Part shown: piece by piece, positions 48,137 through 59,427 of the stretch
How the letters are laid out: every line of letters begins with the position of its first letter
Position numbering within the stretch: the first letter of the stretch is position 1
Assembly (NCBI GenBank): GCA_022559845.1
Contig: CM040126.1
Coordinates: forward strand, 146,142,064 to 146,206,063
Source: Amorphophallus konjac
Lineage: Eukaryota; Streptophyta; Magnoliopsida; Alismatales; Araceae
Direction of reading: 5' to 3'
DNA length: 64,000 nt
Position numbers and translations under genes: made by a program
The notes under the pieces: generated by a model
Database searches by the model: none
Told to the model about the DNA's origin: nothing
Seen by the model: the letters and a program-made list of their open reading frames with translations, nothing else

Positions 48137-49803
48137 TTACACTGGTGGAAGAACTAGTTGCACCAAGTGTGACTGTAGGGAATGTGGCTGAAGAGTGGCT
48201 TTGCCATAGCCTGTTGCTTGAGAAGTAGCTTGGGGTGTAGCATCGACCGGGTTAGGAACTTCCCAGGATGATTCAGCATGCACGTCATGTTGCCAGGGAA
48301 AAGGGGCTTGTTCATTTCCTTCATTCAGTTGCCTCTTCAAGGCTTCAATCTTTTGCTGGTAATTTTGTAACATCATTAAGATAGTTGGGTCTTGCACTGC
48401 CATAGCAAAGGTACCCTTGAATGCTTTGCCCGAAACATCTTCAGACGGGGCTGGCAGAGTAATCTCTTCTTCTTCAGAAGTCACCCTGTTGGCAGTCGAA
48501 GCAGTGATAATTTGCTTCTCTTTGGCTGCTTCGAGCATTTCACTTGCAGCTTTGCCTCTTCTTGTCATTAGCTCGGGCCTTACAGCTAACTTGGCCAACT
48601 CTTCTGGTTCTTCGGGTAGGGCCCCATATCTGCTAGCCACCCCTGCCATGTTGCAAGTGAAGACTTGGATTATTTTTCTTTGCCCCCAAACTGTCTTCTT
48701 GACTTGACTAGGGAAGGTTGACTTTTCAAACATTGATATCCTTTTATTCTCTTCATGCTGTGGAGAAGCTTCAGAGCACTTGGCTTGCAAGTCATCTTCA
48801 TGTTCATTGATGTGCATGAATGACGCCATTCTTCTTTCTTTGCCTTCTTCTTTTCTTTCGGCGCTGATGGCGCGGAGTAGCCTTTGCCGACTTAGGAAAG
48901 AACTTTCTAAGCCATAGAAGTAATTCTGGACCACTTGGGCCATTCCTTCTTGATTGTGCCCTGGAGAGCGGGCAGGAATCAACAGTTGGTCTTGCATCGA
49001 TGGCATGTAGGAGGGCCGCGATAGTCTAGTAGCTCCGTTCGATCTTGTCGAACGTCGGAGAACATTGGTCTGCCTGGCACAGATCCTATGAGCGGGCGGA
49101 GAGGCCACTGGCATGACCTCTTCTTCCTTTGGTGTAGCTTTATTGCCCCCACACCTGGGGTCCTTGACAGTTGAGGTTGAACCTTGCGGGGTCGAAGCTG
49201 GGCCCTGGGTCCTTTTGGGAACCCACACTTGCTTGAAACTTGGTAGCTTGAGGGTCAGCTTTCCGCGGACAGCCATGTTTAGATTGGCCTTCTGGCTTGC
49301 TAATGCCTGGAAGGCATTGTGAATGGGAACTGCCGGGATAATATGATCCGGCAAAGCTTCAGCATGGCGGCCGTTCAGATAAACACGAATGCCACCAATT
49401 AGAACAGACTTCCCAGAAGCCGAGAGTCGGCCTCGGAAAATAGCAACAACTCTTTTTCTTTGGTTCTTCTTCTTCTTGCGCCCGGACGCCTTGTCACTGG
49501 CGGGGACAACATGGTAGTCCATGTGGTGGATAAATCATGAGATAGTATGGCAAGACGGAGTGGTTCCCCACGGACAGCTCGCCATTGCAGGGCTACGGCC
49601 TTGGCCGCAATAGTCTTGTCAGCTTCCTCTTCCTCGGTCCTCAGCAAGCCGACGAAAGTGACTCCGAGAAAATTAGGGAACCCCACCACCAGTGGCAGAG
49701 TCCCGAAAGCAGTGGGCACCGCCAGGTACCCGTGCTCCACGTGGGTAGCGACCACTTGAGGGCCGAATGCAAGCGCGGCCAATCTGCCAGCCATTGAGAT
49801 CAC
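48137..49803 (-). pseudogene. Unknown N-terminal domain upstream of gag, element B
   Basis: Starts ATG at 49803, about 84 bases after the PBS. Blocks shared with element G: EHGYLAVPT, VGFPNFLGV, then GRLSASGKSVLIGGI, FKQVWVP and VFTCNMAGV. A frameshift near 49520 separates the first 90 or so codons from the rest, and a TAA at 48137-48139 separates it from gag in the same frame. A basic patch (GRKKKKNQRKRV) near 49480 could bind RNA or DNA. The family is unknown to me. The conservation between two non-autonomous elements suggests a role in cis, for example in RNA packaging (inference). Confidence 0.55.
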
Positions 49804-49886
49804 TTCAAATCAGAATGAGCAAACGATCAGAATTTTGGGGAAGGCCTCCAGGCCTTCTACTTTGGCGAAGAGATGAAGGGAGACTC

Positions 49887-49905
49887 GGTCCCACCGGGCG
49901 TGCCA
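49887..49905 (-). other. Primer binding site, element B
   Basis: Minus strand: TGGCACGCCCGGTGGGACC, four bases from the LTR end. It matches the primer-site form I associate with Tat-branch elements of grasses. The priming tRNA is not assigned here. Confidence 0.8.
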
Positions 49906-49909
49906 GCTT

Positions 49910-52900
49910 TGTGGAACGATCTTTTTATAATAATTATTTATTTATATTTATTTATTGATTTATTTGATTGGTTTATTAGGCGTGCCAGTCACCGGAGTGA
50001 CAATTTTATTATGCGCTCGGTCTGACTTAGTCAGTCGATTGTGAAGTCCGTGTCGGGACCGGAAGTCCGTCATACCATAAAGGCTATGACGTTAATTACG
50101 CCCTTCCAAAGAAGAACAACCCTTGATTAATCGCCAAAGTAGAAGGATCCCAGGGGCAAAACCAATGTGATAGGTATGCTCATTCATTTGCAGGATAGAA
50201 GATGCATGCGATTATGCAAAACGAGATATGACATATTAATATACGGAATAAATCCGGCAGCATATCCCCTTATCTTAGACTATGCCGAGTGGGAATATAG
50301 GACATCCATCCACGGAGTGCCGAGATGGACGCCAAAGGAAAGATGGGCGTAGCCCGAGATCCAAGAGGATCTAGATGCAACGGGACAATGTCCATTATCA
50401 TGGTATTTATTGATATCCCCTTAAGAAACTATTGGAGGACATGCAGTGGCAGAACTCCAAGAGTCAGCAGGGTTAGAAGAAAACATCGTGGTCAAATGGT
50501 ATAATGTGGGAGTAAAACCCCATTAATTTATCTCCCTTAGACTTGGATGAAGAACTATGATTCCCCGTGATATGATGAAGGTTGACATGAAGGCTAATGA
50601 GGTTGGGACATTAGGTTTAGACTGAGTTTAGGGCTCATTAAGGTTGCTGGGAAGTTGAGTGTTTGAATAGTAGATGGTATTGAGATGAACCGGCACGGAG
50701 GGGAGCCGTCGCGAAGATGAACCGACGCGGTGGGGTCCCAGCGCGACGATGAACACGGGGGTATCGGCGCGGCAAGTGCCCGGCACGACCTGAGTCTCGG
50801 CACACCCTTCATCCGGCGCGGAACCCGCGCCGGGAGAGGGCGGCGTCGGGAGGCTATACGGCGCCGAGAAGAGGGGTTTCTTTAGATTTGAAGGCTTTGT
50901 GAGGTTATGGATCTTGGTGGGTCCTATTGAGGGGATCTCTTGTGTTTAATCAGGGCTTCATGGGCTCTGGCGATGATGTTTAGGCAAGCTGAGAGGGGAG
51001 GAGAAATTCATCCACAGAAGGTCTAGGGAGACCATGTGACAATCAACAGAAAATCTCATAATGATTATGTTCCCTTTTTCAGTGGGCAAAGGGCCATGAG
51101 ATAGTCTGCCTCAGGTCTCTGCCACATAGCCGGGAGTTAATTCATCAGCTTAACGAAAACATCACACGATATAGCAAAGCAAGGATCGTGAATGAATTTC
51201 GGCAGCATCTCCCCTTATTTTGGACTATGCCAAAAGGGGAGTATAGGACATCCATCTACGAGTGCCGAGATGGAAGCCAAAGGAAAGATGGGTGTAGCCC
51301 AAGATCCAGAAGGATCAGAAGTCAGCGGGACAGTGTCCACTCATGGCGGCGCCTCATTAATATTCTCCTAAAGGGACCAGCGGAGAACATGCAGTGGCAG
51401 AACTCCGTGTCCCGACGGGGTGAAAGAAGGAGATCGGAAACCCGAATGGAAATAGATGTAGGGGTGAAACCCCATTAGTACAGCTCCTCAGATTCTCACA
51501 GAATTGGACGTAAATGGCCCAACAGAATTGATCCATGAAATATGCATGTGTTTATTCTAGCATTCATATGTACATGTATACATATATATGGGGATGCATG
51601 CACCAATAAAGAAACTTGTGGGTAATGATGATTAATGGGCCATTTGGAAATTGATTAATGCATTAGTTTAATATGCATGCTTAGACATGAGAGGGCAGTG
51701 GGCTTTCACGTAATGACCCTTCTATACACACATGCATATGATAATAAAGTTGATTTACGCCACAACATGCACCAACGTGATATGGTCATAGTTAATGGGT
51801 GAAGGCTCAAATGTTAGCGTAGCAAGCATATGTTAATTGAGATTAAGAAGTGGTTAATCATTATGCACATGCATGCAGTATGCAGGGGTTTTAAAAAAAG
51901 GACGTATGCCGGTTTGTGCATGGGCTTGGCAAGTGAGTTAATGGCTGCTCACGTGTAATCCTACAACAAGTGGGGCCATGCATTAATGAGTTTGGTTTAT
52001 TCAAACATGCCCTTCGTGGAGATAAATGCATCATATGGGCACCGCCATACGAGTAACCACTGCGTGCACACATGTGAAACGGCAGGAGCTCACGTTCGGC
52101 GTGGAAACAATGAAGGGGGATTCTCGGTGCGGGAGGTGGCTGCATGCCATCGGCGTGGGGGGTAATCGGCGCAGGATCTGCGCCGAGAGCACTTGGCGCC
52201 GTGGTTAGTTGAAAAAGGGCTTTGGGGGCTGAGATTTTGGGGAAGATGCCGGACTTAGGCTCCTCTGAGCGAACAGAAATCATCAAGAGAACATAAACAC
52301 CAGAACGGAGTCAGGTGAAATTACTATTATTATTATATATATATATATTTTTATGATTTGGGGGACAGGAAAAAACCACGAGATAGGCTGTCTCGGGCTC
52401 CCGTCTCGTATCAATAAATACTTCGACTACTCGAGGTAGAACTCAGGGAGTAAGCACCAGAACTCAGTGTTCCCGGAGCGTGGCAGTGCCTTCGTAAATG
52501 TCATTGACAGATGAGATAACACTCCCACTGTCTCTGCGAAGTAGTAGTGGCCATAAGGCCGTCTGATGCGGGACGCTGCCCCTTAACGAGGGAAGCGTCG
52601 GACGTGCACGGTTGAGAAACCGGCAATGAGCTAGGGTGATCGGCTCTCTCGTGTGCCCGGATCGGGTCATGGGACGGTGTCGCACTCTCTCGCAGCAGCG
52701 ATAATGAATAGATAAAGCGAGCTAGATATCCCTACACATGCTCTCTAGCAGCGGCATAAACAAGTATATATGAAATTAAGCAAAATGCCAAGTAAGGAGT
52801 GAAGGCGATACCTCCACGCGCTCAGCGTGGGGATGACGGACCCGGCCGAAACTCGTACTTCCGGAACAATGATATACAATAATACAGCAATACACATCGC

Positions 52901-55515
52901 TGCCCACTCCACGCAGGGAGGTAAAGGGCTACACAATGGGGTCCGGGAGGACCGATTTCGGGTTGACGGGCGACTTTCCGCGTATCTTCGGCAGCGCCCG
53001 AACTAGTGACGGTGGGACCCACGCGCTGTCCGGAGGGGCCGTGTGGGACCCGGTGGCACCGCTGTAGTGGTGGATGCCCGGAGGATTGCTCCTTGGGGTG
53101 GCGGCGCACTGGAACGCCGGTCGGAGGCAGGGCGGCTCCGTTCGGCACCGGTCGGAGTAACCGGCCTCGGACCTGCACTTTCTGATTTTTAGCTCGCGCT
53201 CGGACGGGAACGGACGCTGTGATCAGCCCCGATGTCGGATCGACACGAAACCAGCGCCGTTGGAAAGTGGCTTTGAAGTACTTCAAACTAGGCCTAAAGA
53301 TTTGGCCTGGATCTGCACGGATCTTAGCCTTAATGAATTTTCAATTTGCTGCTGTACAGTAACCTGATTCTCAGATCTACAGAGAACTTTCCTGAGAACT
53401 GCCTTTGACCGCTATAAAGACCTCGGATTCAGCCCTAACCTCTTCATAAAAGTTGTAGGAAATTAAGTAAGGAAGCCAGGACTATTTTTGGATCTGGATT
53501 TGGAGGTAATGGTGATTTTTTCAGATTTTGGAAGTGGAGGGTGGTCGGATCTGGGATCTGACTGAAAACACTATAGCATAGGAAGAACACGAATTTCTAA
53601 AAATAGATAGAAGGCTGATAAAAAATTAATAAAATTTGTGGAGGTAGGGGGTGATGGACAGAACTCCCAGTAAAACTGGGAGGGTTTAGACAAATCAAAA
53701 AGATGGTCGGAGGGGGAGAAATCAGAGGTTCTGTCACTGTAGATAGAAACCTGGCAGATCTGGGATGACAGGTTGGACGAAAATGTAAAAATACTAAACG
53801 GTGGATTTTGGACGTGAAAATTTAGGTGGCACTTGGGACGCAAGGTTAGAACACACCATAAAAATTGCAGCTTGAGATCTTCACGTGGAGGAGAGAAGAT
53901 ATTCGGACAAGAAGCCTCTGTCCAGGATGGACAGAACACCGAAGGTGGCTCCGCGGCGGCGTGATGGCGGCACTAACGGCGGCGGCGGCGGCGGCACCGA
54001 TGATCACCGGAGGTGGGGGAAAGGAGATATCACTCTAGAATGGGGGTTGGGGATGAAGAAACCAGGGGGGAGAGAGGGGAGGTCAAAATTCTCTAAGAGA
54101 GGGGTTCTTGCACAATGATTTTTTCACTTTCATTAATATTCAAATGGAAAATACAAGTATTTATATGCCTCCAATCTAATCCAATCTCTACCATTGGATC
54201 TAGGGATGGAGAATGAATGACCTAGATTAAATGTGACCAACACACACACAAAAAATAAAATAACCCAAGTGGGAGACAAGCTTGACATGGTAGGTAGCCT
54301 ACCTTAGACTTTTTACTCCCTTTGTCTACCCATGTGGCATTTGACATTCAACCCTTCTAGATGGCCACCTAGGATGGTTGACCAGCCCCACATAGGTGAC
54401 ATGGACCAATGGGAAAGGGCTGAGGGCCCCCTTGCTGGTCCTACTGTATAATTGCATAAAAACTCACACAATCCATGGGAATGACGCATTGGCTTATAAA
54501 GCCGTATAATTGCGCATATACTTTCCCAAGGATATAACACAAACTAAAAAGACATAAATGTAAAAGTAAATGTACATGCTCGGTGTCGATTCCCATCACC
54601 GTCACCTCGGGTTGAACGAAAGAAACGTAAATCGGAACTACCTAAATTCTAGATAGAATGATTGAAACCCACGGGCGAATATCAAGGGGGGGGTTGCAGA
54701 CAAAACAGAGTACCGTAAAATTCCATCGTCGGTGTCTTACTGTGTCTCGCTCACCCAAAGAATGAACCAGAGGTCATGCCACATCTTTGACAGACTCTTG
54801 GCCTTCATTTGAGACATCGACGAGTTGAGAGGATTTGTCACCCGTAGAGCATCGAAAAAAAAAGGGAACATAGTTAAAAGGAGATCAAAACCTCCGGCAC
54901 AAGATCATGCGAGAAATAGGCAAAGAGATAACAGGGAAAGAGAAATACACACACGGGGGAATACACAGACGGAACAGAGAAGATCAATAGATAACACCAA
55001 TCGTATTTCATTCACTCGTTATCAAAATCTCATACATGGGATCGGGAAGATAGCTTTAGAAGAAGAATTACATAAAGAAAAGAAAACGGGAGAGAGATAA
55101 CTGTAGCCCGAGAGGGCCTTACACGGTGGGACACCCACCTTCACAGCAGAGGGAAACCCTCTCTTCCTTTACTGCTCTTTCGATGCACTGGTGGCTCTCT
55201 CTTTTCTTCTCTCTCCTTTCTTTCCTGGCTTCTTCCGATGCTTCCCCCACCTCTATTGTTTCTTCTCCGGTTGATCGATTTCCCCCTTCTTCATACACGC
55301 CGAAGGCGTGGTTATATAGAGGGCCGACCCTCTTCTCTCGGCACGGGTCCTTCCCGGGGTGGTGGATAGTGGGCGCGCTCGATAGCAGAACACTCGGCGC
55401 GCTCCTTCTTCAGTATGGGCTTCGACGTCCCTTTAAGCTTTGATATGGTCTGGGCACCTTTGTGGGCTTAATGGGCCCTTGTAGCCTCTCTGCCTCTTCC
55501 TCTATCCCTAGAAAT
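49910..55515 (-). mobile_element. 5' LTR of element B, with solo LTR inside and outer end cut
   Basis: Matches the 3' LTR (24202-27766) nearly base for base once the solo LTR at 52564-54598 is removed. The match stops at CTAGAAA (55514), where element H begins. The missing last 96 or so bases should lie beyond the right end of H. Confidence 0.85.
52564..54598. mobile_element. Solo LTR S2 (2035 bp)
   Basis: TGATGCGGGACG to GATTCCCATCA, flanked by CCGTC at 52559-52563 and 54599-54603. The empty site is visible in the sister LTR near 26850, where AAGGCCGTC runs straight on. It is the same family as S1 (3884-5960), aligned over the whole length with many substitutions and small gaps. Confidence 0.92.
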
Positions 55516-58500
55516 TGATGACGCGGGCGTGCCAGTCACATGAGTGACAATTTTATGATGCGCTCATTCTGACCCGTGTCGGGCAAATATGAGGTTCGGT
55601 CGGGACCAGCAGTCCGCCATACCATAAAGGCTATGGCGTTAATTACATCCCCCACGAGGAGGGAACACCTTTGATTAATTGCCGAGATAGTGGGCTGTCG
55701 AAGCCGGATTAAAAAGAAAAGAGCTACATGATGACCATGACGAAGGCGTACGGGATGCATTTATTTATCATACAAAGGATGCATAGTTTACAGAATTTAT
55801 GGACCCTTGGTACGTGGTGGAGGACATAAGCCCGAAGACCACCATCGCGCATAGCAGAGATTCCCAGTGGGGCATAACCCAACCTTCTGTCAACGCCATT
55901 TGATATACCCGAGGGTCAACGCAAACATGCATGAGGAACCGTGATATGCGGGGTGTGACGACGGTGTTATGACATAAATTTGGCAGCATGTCCCCTTCCT
56001 TTGGACTATGCCAAATGGGAATATGGGACATCCATCCACGGAGAGTCGGAATGGAAACCAAAAGAAAATCGGGCGTAGCCCTGGGCCCAAAAAGGATCCA
56101 CATATGACGGGGCAGTGTCCACCATCGCATCATTTGTTAATATTCCCCTCGAAGGACCGTTGGAGGACATGCGGTGGCAAAACTCTGAGGGTCAGCAGGG
56201 TGACAGAAGAAATGTCGGATTCGGTGTAATGTAGGGATGAGAACCCCCCATTAATGTATCTCCCATGGACCTGGGTGAAGAACCATAATTCCCTCGTGAG
56301 ACAATGGAGGTTAACCCGGAAGTTGGTAAGGAATGGACGCCTGAGTTTGGGCAAATTTTGGGTTTAATAGAATTGTTTGGCATGAGGGTTTGAATAGCAC
56401 CCATTGATAAGGCGAAACGGCACAAATAGGAGTCGGCGCACAGGCCAAACGGCACGGCGTGCTCCCGGCGCGAAGAAAAGCTAAGAGGTAATCGGCACGA
56501 CGGGGTCCCGGTGCGCCCTGGCGGGTTTGGCGCCGGGAGGTATTGGCGCCAGGAGAAGATTTTGTTGGTTCTGTTTGAGGTATTATGAGGGTTTCTTCAT
56601 TCCCTGGGGACTTCAGGGTGATGGATGGATGAAAATAGAGGATGAGGGTGGCTCCATTCACGAAGGGGGGGCCAGGGAGATCATGTGAATGTAAGGTGTA
56701 TTCCCTGCAGTGGCCGAGACACCATGAGATGATATGTCTCAGACTCTTGCCACGCAATTAGGGGTTAAGTACACAACTGCGATGAAGGTATCATGCTGGT
56801 CGATCGAGTAAAACTTCTGAACGAATTTTGACAGCACCTCCCCTTACTTTGGGAGTGTGCCAAAAGTATATTATAGGCTATCTACTCACGAATGTCAGAG
56901 TAGAAACCAAAATGAGTGTCGGGCGTAGCCCGTGATCCAATGGGTTTAGATCGTACGAGATCTCATTCCTTTTGTTGTAATATGCCCGATGCAGCCAACG
57001 GAGAGCCTGCACTAGCAGGAATCCATGACCTAGTGGGCTCGTAGAATGTGGGGATTTGACCCTTTTGATATGGCTCTCGTGAGGACAGAGGAAAGGGTAA
57101 TGCTTCTCCACAGGAAGACAAGGCATTTCGAACAACACTGGCATGGCTTGATGGCATCGACACAAACGTATCGAGGTGGCCGTCTTCGGCATGGAGGGTA
57201 TGAAGGCATGGAGGGTATGAGGGTATCGGCGCGACACGTGAGGTTCAACTGGCGCGGCCAGTCCTCGGCGTGAAACGTGCGCCGAGAGGGGCTCGCGCCG
57301 GGAGGCTTTTGAAGTGGGGTTTTAGGGGTTTTTTTAAAGCAGAGGCTTTGAACGTTCAGAACAGGGAGGTTTATTCAGCGATCTAAGCTGTTTTGGATGA
57401 TCGTAGAGGGAAGACTTCGGGGGGAACACCTTTCCTCTGGGGGCCTCACTAGGAGCAGAACCACAGACAGGAACCCCTGAACATGTCCCTCTTCGTTTCA
57501 CATACGAGGAGCCATGAGATAGACTGTCTCAGGCCCTCAAAATGTGGCTAGGGGGGGTGATAAAGGACGATGGTGAAGAAGCTTCAGCAGATAGAGGAAA
57601 TTAAACATAAGACATTCGCGACTGGCTACCGCCATACATAGATTAAAACCTCGGGTACAGAGGAAGACGAAAAAGAATGATCAGACATATTGGAACTCAA
57701 CCCATTCTTTTATTAACTACTTCAGCCAAATGGCTTACACACATGCGATTTAAGAGAAAGAAATCTAACCCAAAAGGAAAAGAAATCCAAACTTCATCCC
57801 TGCAAATAGGGTTATATTAGCATTCGATGCTACTAGAGCAAAGATGCTCGAAAGTGAAAAACAAAAGAGGAATACTCAGACAGACGGAGAAGAGAAAGAG
57901 AGAGCAAAGAAGTTGCAGTTGCACGGCCCTCACACCTGGATTCTCTCCTCGAACCCCTCTCTCTTTCTTCAGCTTCTACGAAGGGCGCTCGAGCTCCCCC
58001 CTTTCTTTTTGGTGGCTAAGCACCCTCTTCCTTTCTTCTCGAAGGGCTCTCTCTTTTTCTTCGAAGGCTCCTCTTCCCTTCCCCTCTCTTCTTTCTTTTT
58101 TTTTCTCCTTTCGAAGGGCCGCCCTCTTATAGAGGCCAGTCCCTCACCCTTTCGGCCTGAGCTTCCCGGCGCACCAACATCATCTTCCCAGCGTGGCGGA
58201 CCTCAGCGCGTCCCATTTCACCTCTGGGTTTGGCCCACTTCCCTGTCATTCGGCCCATTCGACCCAGGATCCAGTCAGTGGACTCCCTTTTGACAGTGGG
58301 ACTCTTGGCATGTATATATATTCAGACTCCATGGGACTGTTTACACCTTGCATTCACAAACATGTGCGAGACGCTGTACATCCTGCTTCAGGAGTATCGG
58401 AGATGTCTGAACATCTGTTTCAGCAGGCAGATGGTTGCCTGAATGTTGGTATAGTTTTATCAGTCTGACTATCTGAATGACAGCAGTACTGGACAGCGAC

Positions 58501-58662
58501 CTAGCCAAAGACAGCTTTAGTCGAACAACATGATAGGGGTAGTGAGTTTCTTCTATTCAGACTCTCAGATCTCCCAGGGATGGTACATGAGCTGTGCCCT
58601 CGACTGATCTTCAAGACTGTGAATCTGCGATGGTCTCTTCTGGTATATTTTAGGTGTCAACA
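55516..58662 (-). mobile_element. 3' LTR of element H (3147 bp)
   Basis: TGATGACGCGGG to GGTGTCAACA in plus coordinates. Same order of modules as the G and B LTRs: the GTGCCAGTCAC-GAGTGACAATTTTAT phrase near the start, two GGCAGCA-CTCCCCTTA modules (near 55982 and 56829), GGCGCG clusters and a pyrimidine-rich stretch at 57955-58110. Closest to the G LTR. Confidence 0.82.
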
Positions 58663-58676
58663 AATGCCCCCCACCC
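58663..58676 (-). other. Polypurine tract, element H
   Basis: AATGCCCCCCACCC on the plus strand, identical to that of element B. Confidence 0.8.
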
Positions 58677-59427
58677 GTAGGTGGCGTGAGCGAAGCATGA
58701 GTGACACGGGACATGCAGGTGTACATCACGTCACACACTGCGCTTTGTGGTCTCTTCAGGCTTGCTCCTGTGCATTGGCTATTCTTTTGGACTCTGAGTC
58801 TTCATTCTGCTTGCGTGATTTCCATGCTTTATAAGCAAATTTGGATGAACACCAGCATTTTTAGTTTGATCCGGTGATAGCATCACCCCTGGTGGGATAA
58901 TTGGCCCCATAGACGCTTCCGGCACTACCTTCTCGGCACGGTGGTGGCCTCGGCATGAGAGTTCCCGGCGCGGTGCTCTTCTCGGCACGGTGATCTTCTT
59001 GGCGCGGTGGTGGCGCTTTTGATTTTTGGCGCGAAGGCCGTTTCGGCGCGCCTTTTGGCGCGTCCAGCCGTCGGCGCGACCTCCTTCTCGGCGCGCCTTT
59101 TGGCTGGGCCGATATAGGCGCCGAGAGGGGGAGAGAGAAGCTCATTTCTCCCTGAGCTTTCTCTCTCTTCCTCCCTTTCTCCTTCTGTCGCCTCAGAGCA
59201 ATCGGCGTGGAAGCCTTCCCTCCGGGGAGTTTTTGTTTGGGACTCCGTCCCTTTTCATTTCGGAGTCACCCCCTCCTGGTGGGTGTTCTCCCATTTGACT
59301 TCTGGGCATGCTCCGGATAAGGGGAGATACTGTCAAAATTTTCTTCTGAAAATTTCTTTTCTATTTTTTTTCTCTGTATATCACCTTCTTATTCCTTTTT
59401 CTTGGTTTTGTGTCTGCAGCTTTGGAA
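58677..59427 (+). promoter_or_regulatory. Upstream region of the antisense gene, with GGCGCG cluster and a likely intron end
   Basis: Between PPT and the gene. Positions 58930-59125 hold at least ten GGCGCG, CGGCAC or GGCGCC words, two in the form TTTTGGCGCG. Positions 59330-59419 are T-rich and end TGTCTGCAG, a good 3' splice site nine bases before the ATG, so a 5' untranslated exon with an intron is likely. GATATAGG at about 59109 is the only TATA-like word I see. The promoter itself is not established. Confidence 0.4.

Larger units (their letters stand above)
24202..55515 (-). mobile_element. Element B: large non-autonomous Tat-like retrotransposon with nested insertions
   Basis: Minus-strand order: 5' LTR (55515 to 49910, interrupted by solo LTR S2 and cut by element H), PBS (49905-49887), N-terminal domain, gag and a second partial gag (49803-45450), tandem arrays (44380-28321, interrupted by element E), PPT (27875-27862) and 3' LTR (27861-24202). 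Without insertions its interior is about 12.3 kb. No protease, RT, RNase H or integrase of its own is seen. The two LTRs are nearly identical where both exist, so the insertion is young relative to G and F. Confidence 0.75.
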
